DNA from: Pseudocercospora fijiensis CIRAD86
Taxonomy: Eukaryota; Ascomycota; Dothideomycetes; Mycosphaerellales; Mycosphaerellaceae
DNA: 64,000 bases
Assembly: GCF_000340215.1 (NCBI RefSeq)
Contig: NW_006921532.1
Span: forward strand, 2,273,337 to 2,337,336
Direction: 5' to 3'
Below are positions 33,889 through 43,982 of this stretch, in pieces; the first letter of the stretch is position 1, and every line of letters begins with the position of its first letter. The notes under the pieces are model-generated. The model saw only the letters and a program-made list of their open reading frames with translations. It ran no database searches and had not been told where the DNA came from. The position numbers and the translations under genes were made by a program.

Positions 33889-36800
33889 CTAAAGCTCTCC
33901 ACCTGCCACTCTCGCACTCCCACTAGGGCAGCTTCTTCCAGCGGCACATGTTGTAACAGTCGCCGTGCTGAAGACTGTGCTTGTCCTGACCCCGCTTGCG
34001 CGGCAGACAGTCACTGTCACGACACCAGTGTTGGCGGGCCGCTCGGCCTTGAGGAAGGCGATGGTGCCAGGCGAATCTGAAGTACCACTGATGGAGCTGA
34101 AGAGCGCACAGCTCGATGGGCCGACATTGACAGCCACGCAGCTGGCATATACATCACACTGCGCGAGACAGCTTTCGGCAGCAGTGTTGCCCGATGCTTG
34201 ACGAGCTTTGAGAGAGGTTGTGTTCAATCCAGTCCCAGAGTAGCTTGTGTCACACTGGACCTCATAATATCCCCCAGACGGAGCGTCGTAGCCTCCGTTG
34301 TCGTATGCTGGACAGATCGACACTGTTGCTGATGGAGAAGTCGAAGAGCTGGCGCCTGTTACAATACCACTGGTGCTGCCAGTTGGCACGACAGAGCCCG
34401 AGCCTGGTGCAGAAGTAACGCCCGATGTTGGGACATCACTTGCTGAGCCGCTGGCCGATGCCGATCCTGAAGATACGGGCGGGCTGACAGACATACTCAT
34501 AGAGCCAGAGGGAGTGGATGAGCCAGGAGGTATGTCGACACTGCTGCTGGAGCCTGAAATCAAAGGCGAGCTGGTTGCGACTTCAGAAGATGGAGCAGAC
34601 ACCGATCCATTACCGCTTGAGACTGGCGGAGAGACAGTCGGAGTGCTCGATCCGGAAGTAACATTCCAAGGAGCAGTCATGGTTCCACTTGTCATTGAAG
34701 GAACAGAGTCACCACTCGGACTGCTGGAGCTATCTTCTGGGATGGAGGATTCTGGCACGCTTGTTGCTGCACTAGTGAGCGCATCACTCGTTGATGGCAG
34801 CGGCGTCACGGTAATCGAGATGTTTCCTGCAAGCGATGTCGATGCCATGCTGGTCACTACGTCACTCGAAGAACCAGCGGTCTGAGATCCTGTGGAACTG
34901 CTAAAAATTGGTGTCGAAGTGGACGGAAATGGCGTGACAGTGATAGAGATGTCATCGGTAAGCGGTGTCGATGAAGTCTCCCCAACGGAGGTGCTGGGTG
35001 ATGCAGATGTCTCACTACCAGTCAAAGAAGCTTCAGAGCTTTCCGCCGACGAGAGTGACGAAGATATGCTCGATTCTGCCGACGAGACACTCGATTCTGA
35101 GCTTGATGCCACGCTACTTGTGCTGGAAGCTGAAGAGCTGAGGTCAGACAGCGACGATGAAGTAGCCACTGCTGGTTCGGAAGAAATGCTGGAAGAGCTT
35201 GTGGTGACCGGAGGAACGTAGTCTGGAGGAGGCTCTGGATACGGCACCTGTTCGACGGCGACAGCACCAGGGGCCGGTTCCGTTCCGTTGATGGAGCTCA
35301 GCAGCGTGCAGTTATAGTTTTGATAATTGCTGCCAACGCAGCCCGGAGTGTTTGCGCAGGCTTGCGTGCACGTGTCAACGTCTGGTAGAAGCACTCGCTT
35401 CCAAATGCCAGGCACCTTTTGCACAAGCTCAAGGAAGTTGATCGATCGATCGAACACTTCTCGTTCCTTGACACGGCGTCCGGGAGCAGGGGTCGAGCTT
35501 GGCGGAACGAAAGGCTGGGTGTTCCATGGGGTTGGCAAGACAGCATCATCATCACTGATCTCCTCTCCGGTGAACCTGACACCGCAAGTAACATTGAAAG
35601 CAGTGCCGTCGTCAGTCGCACAAGTGGTGTTGCTGGCCTGTGGTGCTCCTCCATCACAGACTTCCTCAGCCGTTCCTGTTGGACATGGCGGCGGAGGAGT
35701 GTAGACATACGTCGGTGTCGTAGCTGTTGTTGGAGTGGCGCCCTCAGAAGTGATGCTACTTGGAGGAGTTGTGACACCTGCGCTGCTTACGGAAGATACC
35801 GAGCTAGAGACCGAGCTGGTGCTTGATGCGATCGAGGATGACACGCTCGAGGCAGAGCTAATGGCAGAGCTGACGCTTAAGCTTTCAGATGAAGAAGATG
35901 AAGAAGCGGAGCTTGCTGAAGAGCTGGCGCTTGAGCTCTCAGATGAAGCAGATGAAGAAGCGGAGCTTGCTGAAGAGCTGGCGCTTGAGCTTCCAGACGA
36001 AGTAGATGAAGAAGCGGAGCTTGCTGAAGAGCTGGCGCTCGAGCTTCCAGACGAAGCAGATGAAGAAGCGGAGCTTGCTGAAGAGCTAGCGCTTGAGCTT
36101 CCAGACGAAGCAGATGAAGAAGCGGAGCTTGCTGAAGAGCTCATAGTCGACGTGGTAGATGGGCTGCTAGTTGCACTCGTAGTCGTAGTCGTAGTCGTCG
36201 TTCGCGTTGTGCTGGTGACCGTAGTAGAGAATGGTGATGGCGTTGCAGAGCAGAATCGCGAAGTCGATGCGGGCAACGGCGTGGTGTTTGCTTCATTGTA
36301 GTAATTCACCATGATAGCTGCAACCAAGTCCGACCTCTGGCCCCGGAAGTAATCATTCGTCCAGGGCGTTGAGCCGCCACCGACGAATTTCAAGTAGCAG
36401 GTGCCGGCAAATACGAAAGAGATACACGTGCCATTGACGCTTGGTCTGACGGCGCCAGAAGAGCACAACTGGAAGCAGTCTTTCCAAGTCCTTCCACCGA
36501 AGTTCTCGCCTCCCACTGCTGTATCGAGCCCACAGCCGAGAATGTACTGGACGCCGCATGTGTCGACAACAGTGGACATGTTGTTCGCAGGACAGTCGGC
36601 AGAGAAGACTGACATGGCTGGGGATGCTGACGGCGTTGGAGAAGACATCATTGAAGACGAACCCGTGCTGCTGCTCTCGGTGGATGAGCCTGCACTTGAA
36701 CTAGCTCCGGTACTGCTTGGAGTTGATGAGCCTGTGCTGCTCGAAGTAGAAATTGAAGATGTTGAAGATGCTGATGTAGATACGCCTGTATTCACACTGT

Positions 36801-39800
36801 TAGTACTTGTGATGCTGCTCGATGTAGAGCTCGATGAAGTTGACGAAGGACTAGAAGTGAGTCCGGTAGATGTCGAAAATGATGATGATGAGCTGCCCGT
36901 GCTCGTCGATGAACCACTCGATGATGTGCTACTGGACGTCGGAGAAGAGCTACCCATGCTCGAAGTACTGCTCGGAGTAGATGTAGTAGATGTCGTAGTA
37001 GATGTAGTAGTAGTAGTAGATGTCGTACTAGTAGTAGATGTCGTAGTAGTAGATGTAGTGGTTCGTGTCGTACTTGTAGTAGTTGTACTTGTAGTAGTGG
37101 TGGTTCGAGTTGTGGTTCGAGTGGTGCTGACACTCGGAGGTGGCGTATCGACTAGAGCTCTGATGGCAGAAACAAGATATGAAACATCGCCATCGCCAGA
37201 GAATTGAACGGTGCCTCCGGATGAGGCGGGGGTTTTGAAATAGCACCAGCCATTGCCGTTGCCATAGACAGCTCCATTTGCTCGATGAGGTGAAGGCAAC
37301 ATCCCGGAAGGGCATCACATTGGGTGTAGCATTCTTCGAATGAATTCGGCGAGTTGCTCGTAGCATTCTGTGAAATAACAGCCCCATCCGTATCTCGACC
37401 GCAGGCGACCTGATAAGAGATGCCATTTGCGTCTGTGCGGATCTGACCATCATACGAGCAAGCAGTTGGAGAAGAAGCTGCGGTACTCGAGGTGGTACTT
37501 GTCGTGCTGGTTGTAGTCGTGCGTGTGGTACTCGTTGTAGTTGTAGTAGTGCTTGAAGTTGTTGTGCGGGTTGTAGTGGTGCTGGTGGTGATAGTGGTAG
37601 AAATGGAAGGAGGGGAAGGGGTAGGAGTGAAAGTGAGGGTTGACTCTGTAGATTGACGTTAGCATGGAGGCGGGCTATATGCTGGCTGGCGTGACAAAGG
37701 GCAAACGGACTACTACTAGAGGAAATTCGTGGGCCCGGTCCAGTGCCCCAGTTGCTTGTCTGAGCGTAGAAGAAGTCCATAAAGGTCTGCGCTGCGCTGA
37801 GTCCGTTGCCATTCAAGGTAGCAAAGCAGTGTCCGCAATTATTCAGCGTGTACTGTGTGATGATTCCAAGATTGTCGGCATTTCCAAATTGATATCTCGT
37901 CACACCATTGGTGCCGGTGCTCAATACGGTGGTCACGTTTGTGCCGCTATAGCCCTGACGCTCTGCCCATCGAGTGGCCCAGCGCGGGATTTGAGGCAAG
38001 ATTCGCCTTCTGTAGAGCGCGCCACTGTAGTTGATTACTCCGTCGTTAAGACCATGGATTTCAACTAAAGCGATGTTGTTACGCGATGGCAGGCATAGAG
38101 CTTGGGTTGGAGTATTGATGGGCTCGATTGTGAGAGGATCGCCACTGGTGTTGTTTGTATACATGGCGGCCGAGCTTCCAGCGAAGACACTGATGACCTG
38201 GCTCATGTAGGGGTCGCATGCCAAAACTTGCACGAGGCCGCCTCCATTGCTTTGTCCGGCAGCGAAGATTCGACCAGTGTCAACACAGAAGCTGCTCGTC
38301 AGGAAGGGCACAAACATCCTCATGAATCCAACATCGTCCAAGTTTGGATAGTTTGCTCCTGTTGGACCCCAATCCGGGTTCGAGATGAAACCTTTGCCCA
38401 TGCCAGTGACGTAGACAGCGATGCCATACGGATTCAAGATCTTGTCATCCCATTGTACCTGAGCCTGGATTGCAGCAGCATCGCCGCCATTTCCGTGAAA
38501 GCCAAACATGAGAGGGGAAGCTTTGTTCGGGTCGTAGTACTTCGGGATATGAAGGAGGTAACTACGCGTCAGCCCATCAGGGCCCGTGAAAGTGTATGAT
38601 TGAGCAGTGCCGTCCGGAACGAGGCCAGACCATAATGGTTGACCGCAGCCAGTCGAAGCGTTCCCTGTCCCAGCGGGATAAGGCGCCGCATAGTTCGGGT
38701 TTGGCGGGATCGTGCGGACCAGAGAATGAAGGCCGCTATTGCTGGTGAGGCTGTTGAATCCAGTCTTGAGATAGCATGTTGTTCCTTGAAGACTGGCAGC
38801 TTTGCATCCGGTATACGCATCACAATTGGCCATGCATACTGATAGGCTAGACGCGGAGGTCGTGGAAACACTTGCTGGAGTGTTGTCGAACCCACAATAG
38901 ACGGTATAGACACTGCCGCAGGGCGAGGTGAATTGTGTGTTATTGGCACCTGGACAGACTGGCGCTGCAGGCTCGACCGGGCCGCTTGTTGTGCATACTC
39001 CTGTAAACGCTGGGGCAGTTGCTGAAACTGACGTACCTGTACTGCCTCTCGATGTAGTGCCCTTTTCAAGATGCGTTAGCAAAGTCTCTCCAAGAACTGG
39101 GCAGGACGACGTGCAGTGAATGGCGAGTCTAGTGTATCGGGCAGTGGGCGAGTGGACCGTAGATGAAGAGCTCAGGACATACTGTGCTTGCTGACGCTGG
39201 TGATGTTGCGGTCGAAGCACCCCCACCCGGAGTCTAACGATTGTCAGCCCTTTATTCATGTGCCACTGCAGATGGGCGCATCATACTGTTGTCGTTGTCG
39301 TTGTTGTGACAGCACCTCCTGGGGTCGTCTATCGATAATCAGTAAGTTTGCGACATCGATACGACTGAGGACATTGTTTACCGTGGTTGTTGTAGTGGTG
39401 AATCCAGACGATGTTGTGGTCTGGCTTAGGTCAGTCAAGGGAGTATTGTAGCTGTAATGAACATCATACAGTAGTAGTAGTCGACTGGATTGAGCTGTCA
39501 GCAAGTTTCCACACTCTGCAGCGCACTTGAAACATACCCGCGATCCGACCGTCGTCACTGCGTTGAGGCGATACGCAAAATTGACAGTATTGGTATTGGA
39601 TAGACCCTGACCTGTGAATGTCCCACTCTTGAGATAACAAGTGCCGCCAGTACCTCCGGTGATGCCCGCAGGTTCAGAGCCACCGTAGACGTATGTGAAC
39701 TGGTTGCAGGCTGCATTGTTGTTGCACGCTGACATGCAGCCAGTCATGTCGTCAACATTGAGTGACGACACCCCTGTGCCACCTCCATCGAAACCGCAGT

Positions 39801-40520
39801 ATGTCTAAAAGCCATCAGCAAGTTTCAGTGATGTTTGCCGCAAATGGAGGACTGACTCCCCACTGGTTTCCAGCAGTATCCGTATATGTGGTCTGGTTGT
39901 AATAGGGGCAAGGCAACTGTTGAGACGCTGATAACATGTGAGCACCAGCGTAGAATTTGCGATTGCCAGAATCCGTGGAGTCATCATAGACGTATGTCGA
40001 GAGCGGCTGCAGCTGAAAGTAACATTGTCCGGATCCGCCGGTGGCACCTTGGCCAATGTCAGTCTTTGAACGTCGATGCTTGAGGGAGAAACCTCACCAG
40101 TGACAGTTCCATAATAGTAGAAACCAACACATCCCGGTCTCTTATCGCCTGTGCCACGCTGGTCAGCAAATGTTTCAAATGTTTATGGCGAAGGATTCAA
40201 CGTCAAGGCCACTCACATCCTCTGAAGCAGGCCGACATGCCTGCACCGTTGGTGCCTCCCGGAGTGCCTCCTATGTAGGCTTTGACATTGCGCTGTTGAC
40301 AATTGACCTGCCATCTTGCTCCATACGAATCGACCAGTGTTCCGTTCGCATCTGCCGGGTTCTGAGGAGTCAGACCCGCAGTGCAAGTCGGGTTGTAGGC
40401 ATATGATTGCGTTGCAGAGGGGAGAAGCTGTTGATTCTGCGACACCTGGGCTTGTACTGTCGCAGCGAGAGTAAGCAGCAAGCCCACGCCTCCGCAGAGG
40501 CGTGAAGAGATTCGCACCAT
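33889..40520 (-). CDS. giant secreted modular protein: PAN-like cysteine modules plus PHB-depolymerase/feruloyl-esterase domain
   Basis: Exons inferred: 40217-40520, 40098-40148, 39857-40047, 39538-39804, 39382-39420, 39287-39328, 39184-39234, about 37717-39061, then 37645 downward to the stop at 33889. The N-terminus MVRISSRLCGGVGLLLTLAA is a signal peptide. Cysteine modules, each ending in C(Y/F)-type CYFQ, CYLK or CYFK blocks, repeat before and after the enzyme domain. The esterase domain (about 37.8-38.6 kb) has YLLHIPKYYDPNKASPLMFG, nucleophile GQSNGGG, HGLNDGVINY and NNCGHCF, a complete Ser-Asp-His set. Thr- and Ser-rich linkers, several very long, join the modules. Likely a cell-wall or secreted carbohydrate/polyester-active enzyme. 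The last exon needs a one-base frameshift near 37.3 kb; unshifted, the protein would stop near 37.15 kb. Confidence 0.72.
35903..36141 (-). repeat. 54-bp coding tandem repeat (18-residue Ser/Ala unit)
   Basis: Copies begin at 35903, 35957, 36011, 36065 and 36119 on the plus strand (GAAGCGGAGCTTGCTGAAGA ...). On the minus strand each encodes an 18-residue Ser/Ala/Gly unit of the giant secreted protein. Copies are nearly identical, so the array is recent or kept uniform by recombination. Confidence 0.9.
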
Positions 40521-41066
40521 ATCACGAGGAAATGGGCGATCTCTGAAAAGAACGTCGTATGCTCAAGATGGTAAAGCGAGAGTCAAGGAAGTTGATGGAG
40601 GGAGATACTGCAGCATGATGCGGCCGATGTTGAGGACATTGTACTGTACCTGTAGCTGGGAGGTATCAACACGGCAACAACACGACCCACATTCCTGTCA
40701 TCTTACAAGAACCATTCCAGGTTCAGCGCCTAGAACTGCCCACGGCGTTGCCCGAGTACTGCTCGACGCGTATTGGAGCAGGCGGCACATTTCTGCTGCA
40801 TCCTCCATTCGATGGGCAATGCGTGTATGTACGTGCTGAAAGCCTTCACTTCCACATTCCGGTGCCCGACCATCCACAAATGGTGTTGTGGCGGCGGCAT
40901 GTGCCTTCACTTTTCTCTTCTCTGCGCACGGCGAGTCCATCGTGCGGGAATCGAGGAGGTGTTGTGTGCTGCAGGATCAGCAGCATTGCCGAGAAGCGAC
41001 GTGGTGAAGAAGGGGTCCGTGCGGCGCGTCTCTTCCCTGCACCAGCGCGTCTCTGGCCGAACAGTG
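40521..41066. promoter_or_regulatory. divergent upstream region
   Basis: Lies between the start of the giant secreted protein (minus) and the SET-domain gene (plus). The plus-strand frame stays open back to 40773 but has no family similarity before about 41067. No specific site is claimed. Confidence 0.35.
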
Positions 41067-42122
41067 ATGTTGTTGAGAATGTGTTCGCCCAGCTCTGGCT
41101 TGTTCGAGATTCGGGCCATTCCGAATGCGGGACGAGGTGTGATCGCAATTCGTGACATTCCTGCTGGAACTCCCGTGCTTGAAAGTGGGCCTGCCGCCGC
41201 TCATATCATCTTCAAGGAGTATCGCAAGGAGACGTGCGCATACTGTTTCCAATGGGATCGAGGCCGGACGCTGCCCGTGCGTGAGCATGAGCTTGGAAAA
41301 TGGTTTTGCTCCTCCGACTGTCAAGGGAGATGGAAAGAGGAGCAGGGCGATCTTGGCATCGAAGCGTGGAGCATCGTGACAGCATTCGGGCATCGAAACA
41401 CGAAGAGGCGTGGTGACGATGATGAAATCATGTCTGATGCTGTGAGACCGACGGAAGAAGAGATCGCTGCGTCGTGGGCAACCGCTTCCGAACGCGCAAA
41501 GCTCTTGCTTCGTGGTCGTACTGGAGCACCCGTCTCGAAGCCAGAACGGAAACAATTGCAAGCTTTGCGGCAGGATTTGGCCCAACCCATGGACTCCGAT
41601 CTGCTTGCCTACCTGCTCGAAGGCGCGCTGCTTTTCCATCAGCGTCCCGCGAAATGGCGTCAAGAAGTTCTGAGTCTGGCGATGGACCATACGCCGTACA
41701 AAACCAAGCAGGATCTTGATAGCAGTTGCAGGGCATTTCTACAGTTGACCTCCATCCTCCCAGAAACCATTCTTCCCGCTTTGGGTGCAGAACTCTGCTT
41801 GGCTCTGGTCCAGGCTGATAACCACAACGCGTTTGGTATCCGAGGAGGTGGAGAAGACAGCGAAGAATATATGGGCTATGGCCTCTATCCATGTGCAAGC
41901 TACTTCAACCATTCTTGTGATCCAAATATTGCAAAACATCGTAGAGGCAGGAGTTGGGAATTCCACGCGCTAAGAGACATTAGTGCTGGCGAAGAGTGCT
42001 GTATCACGTATCTGGGCGGCGACGAGAGGGACATGGACGTGCTCGAAAGACTGCGTCGGCTACGCGATGTCTGGGACTTTGTGTGCGTCTGTCAGCGTTG
42101 CAAGGCCGAAGCAGGCATATAG
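41067..42122 (+). CDS. SET-domain protein (Set6/SMYD-like)
   Basis: Single exon, 351 aa from the ATG at 41067 (an in-frame ATG at 41079 is also possible). The SET domain opens with FEIRAIPNAGRGVIAIRDIP and closes with CASYFNHSCDPNIAKHRR, FHALRDISAGEECCITYLGG (the NHSCDPN and E-x-I-TY elements that bind S-adenosylmethionine) and a post-SET CVCQRC. Between the halves is a partial zinc finger, CAYC followed by WFCSSDCQGRW, resembling a shortened MYND finger. About 130 helical residues separate the finger from the second SET half. Expected role: lysine methyltransferase of unknown substrate. Confidence 0.85.
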   Translation: MLLRMCSPSSGLFEIRAIPNAGRGVIAIRDIPAGTPVLESGPAAAHIIFKEYRKETCAYCFQWDRGRTLPVREHELGKWFCSSDCQGRWKEEQGDLGIEAWSIVTAFGHRNTKRRGDDDEIMSDAVRPTEEEIAASWATASERAKLLLRGRTGAPVSKPERKQLQALRQDLAQPMDSDLLAYLLEGALLFHQRPAKWRQEVLSLAMDHTPYKTKQDLDSSCRAFLQLTSILPETILPALGAELCLALVQADNHNAFGIRGGGEDSEEYMGYGLYPCASYFNHSCDPNIAKHRRGRSWEFHALRDISAGEECCITYLGGDERDMDVLERLRRLRDVWDFVCVCQRCKAEAGI

Positions 42123-42209
42123 GAACTCCTTTGCATCTCTCTTCGCGTGAGCACTGTCCATTTTCGCCACGCGGAGATGATTACTGGCCTATCTTACACC
42201 TCCTCACTT

Positions 42210-43346
42210 CTACCAGACTCTACAAAGCGGCATTCCACCAATTTTCCTCTCCACACACTCTCTAGCTTCCATGATTCCCTTGTCTGTGCTGACGGCCATG
42301 ATTTCGCCCACTCTCGTCAAAGCTTTGACCTCGCCGGCCTGACCTCCTCTCACCACCTTTCCTAGATCTCGGCTGTTAAGCCATATCCTCTTGGTAGGCT
42401 TCGAAATCATCCTCGCTTTGCTCAAGACAGGACTGCTCTCGTAGTACTTCAATCCTAACCATAATCTTCGACTCGCACGATTCTCTCTGGTCACGATTCC
42501 TTCGGTTTCCATGTGTGCAGGATCCTGATATGCTACTACGGGGAGCGTTATGCTTTGATTTGTGACGGGCAGACCCATCGCCTGAACCGTGATACCATTA
42601 AGGCGGAGCTCTCGTTCGGTGATTAAATTTGCATGGCCAGCGACGTAGCGGATGAAGTCGGGCTCGAATTTTGTGGTCTGAAGCTCTTGCCTCGAAAGGG
42701 ATTTGTAGGTGTTGTAAATCGCTGCGCGTTTTGCCGAAAGGGATTTAATGAATTTCTTTTCCCACGTCGCATAGCGCTCCCCTCGTGTCTTTCCTACACT
42801 TGTTTCAAGATCTGTGATCGCTGCTTGTGCTGAGCCGTTTTCGTCCTGCGCATATAGTTCTTCTCTTCGTTGCCGATACTGGTCTTCTTGTTCTTCTGCC
42901 GATGCATTGAACTGTGCTCTCAGCTCATTGATGAGACGCACTACTTGCTGTGCGAATCCAGCCTTCTCTAAGTCTTCAATTGTTCTCCTGCCGTGTTCCT
43001 CTGCGAATTGTATAGCTTCGTCTCCAAATCCTTTTGCCTTGAGCTGTGCTGGCGTGTACTCTTTTCGCACGACCAATGCCAATGCTGCTTCTGATGAAAA
43101 TCGATTTCGCCCGGCAGCGCCATGGGGGTAGTTTGTCAGGGAGCGGTTATCGCGTGGACCTTGTCCAAAGACAGAAGCAGGAGGTGATGGACCGCCAAGT
43201 TTGACCTGTGAGAGGAAACCTTGCTTTTGCAGAAGTAATGCTAATGATAGATGAAGCTTCGTGTACGGTATTGACGTAAGGCCTAGTCTTGCGAGAGACG
43301 CATTCTGCAGATGCGAGCAGACGTGGGCGAGATTAACGAGAGACAT
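42210..43346 (-). CDS. MRPS8: mitochondrial small-subunit ribosomal protein uS8m
   Basis: Single exon, 378 aa. The first 55 residues (MSLVNLAHVCSHLQNASLAR, then YTKLHLSLALLLQKQGFL) are the N-terminal half of the S8 fold and the C-terminus (SKARMISKPTKRIWLNSRDL, VGEIMAVSTDKGIMEARECV and GGMPLCRVW) the rRNA-binding half. About 200 residues lie between, including a charged helical stretch (FGDEAIQFAEEHGRRTIEDL, RAQFNASAEEQEDQYRQRRE). Bacterial S8 is about 130 aa, so most of the middle is an insertion. Acts in the mitochondrial 37S subunit, binding the central domain of small-subunit rRNA. Confidence 0.9.
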   Translation of the reverse strand: MSLVNLAHVCSHLQNASLARLGLTSIPYTKLHLSLALLLQKQGFLSQVKLGGPSPPASVFGQGPRDNRSLTNYPHGAAGRNRFSSEAALALVVRKEYTPAQLKAKGFGDEAIQFAEEHGRRTIEDLEKAGFAQQVVRLINELRAQFNASAEEQEDQYRQRREELYAQDENGSAQAAITDLETSVGKTRGERYATWEKKFIKSLSAKRAAIYNTYKSLSRQELQTTKFEPDFIRYVAGHANLITERELRLNGITVQAMGLPVTNQSITLPVVAYQDPAHMETEGIVTRENRASRRLWLGLKYYESSPVLSKARMISKPTKRIWLNSRDLGKVVRGGQAGEVKALTRVGEIMAVSTDKGIMEARECVERKIGGMPLCRVW

Positions 43347-43982
43347 GGCAGGCGAAAAGAAGATCTATGGCCACAAGGGCCGTTCTTGTCGTCGTCACTC
43401 TCGCTGCGGAGATTTAGGTCGCGCCGTCTGGTGATCGGGAGGTCCAATGAATGCTGAAGCTGAGATTGATCCTGATACGTATTCGTTCTGCTGTGCTGCT
43501 CAGCGTTCGTCATTGATGGCAACTCGCTGCGCGACTGTACACACTCCCAGGCTCGTCTTCGATAGTTCTATCTATGGCGGGAGTCTTTGCGGTCGGCTGG
43601 AGATGCTTTCGGATGGACTCTGTCGGCAAATCTTACCAGACACTGCTACGCGCCTCTCACGTGAACCTCTCACTCCATGATTATTGGCCTTCTAGCCGCC
43701 ATCCATCTCACAGGCACATGCACATGCTGGAGACAGCTGAAGCAAGCACAGTAGCCACACGTAGCCTCAAACATGGGCGACAGTCATACATGCTCTCTGC
43801 ACTTTTGGCAGAACTCCTCGGCAAGACATTGGCCCTGCTATTCTTTGTCTACACCTTCCACACCATCTCGACTGAGTACCTAGAGGCTATAATAGAGGCT
43901 ACCAGAGCCTACATCGCCGTCGTCGATATACTGTATACCCGAGAGAGGCTGCCGCTGAGAGTATAGGACTCGGAGGGTCAAG
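43347..43982. other. divergent intergenic region
   Basis: Upstream of uS8m (minus) and the Pro/Gln-rich gene (plus). A 130-codon plus-strand frame at 43574-43966 includes a hydrophobic stretch but no domain; I do not call it a gene. Confidence 0.4.

Noticed and set aside
34298..36301. Long plus-strand Glu/Leu/Asp-rich open frames (for example 35735-36301)
   Set aside because: They are antisense shadows of the Ser/Thr-rich linkers: Ser codons read in reverse give Glu, Leu and Ala repeats.
43574..43966. 130-codon plus-strand frame with a hydrophobic segment
   Set aside because: No family match, and it ends just before the first exon of the Pro/Gln-rich gene, where a leader is expected.
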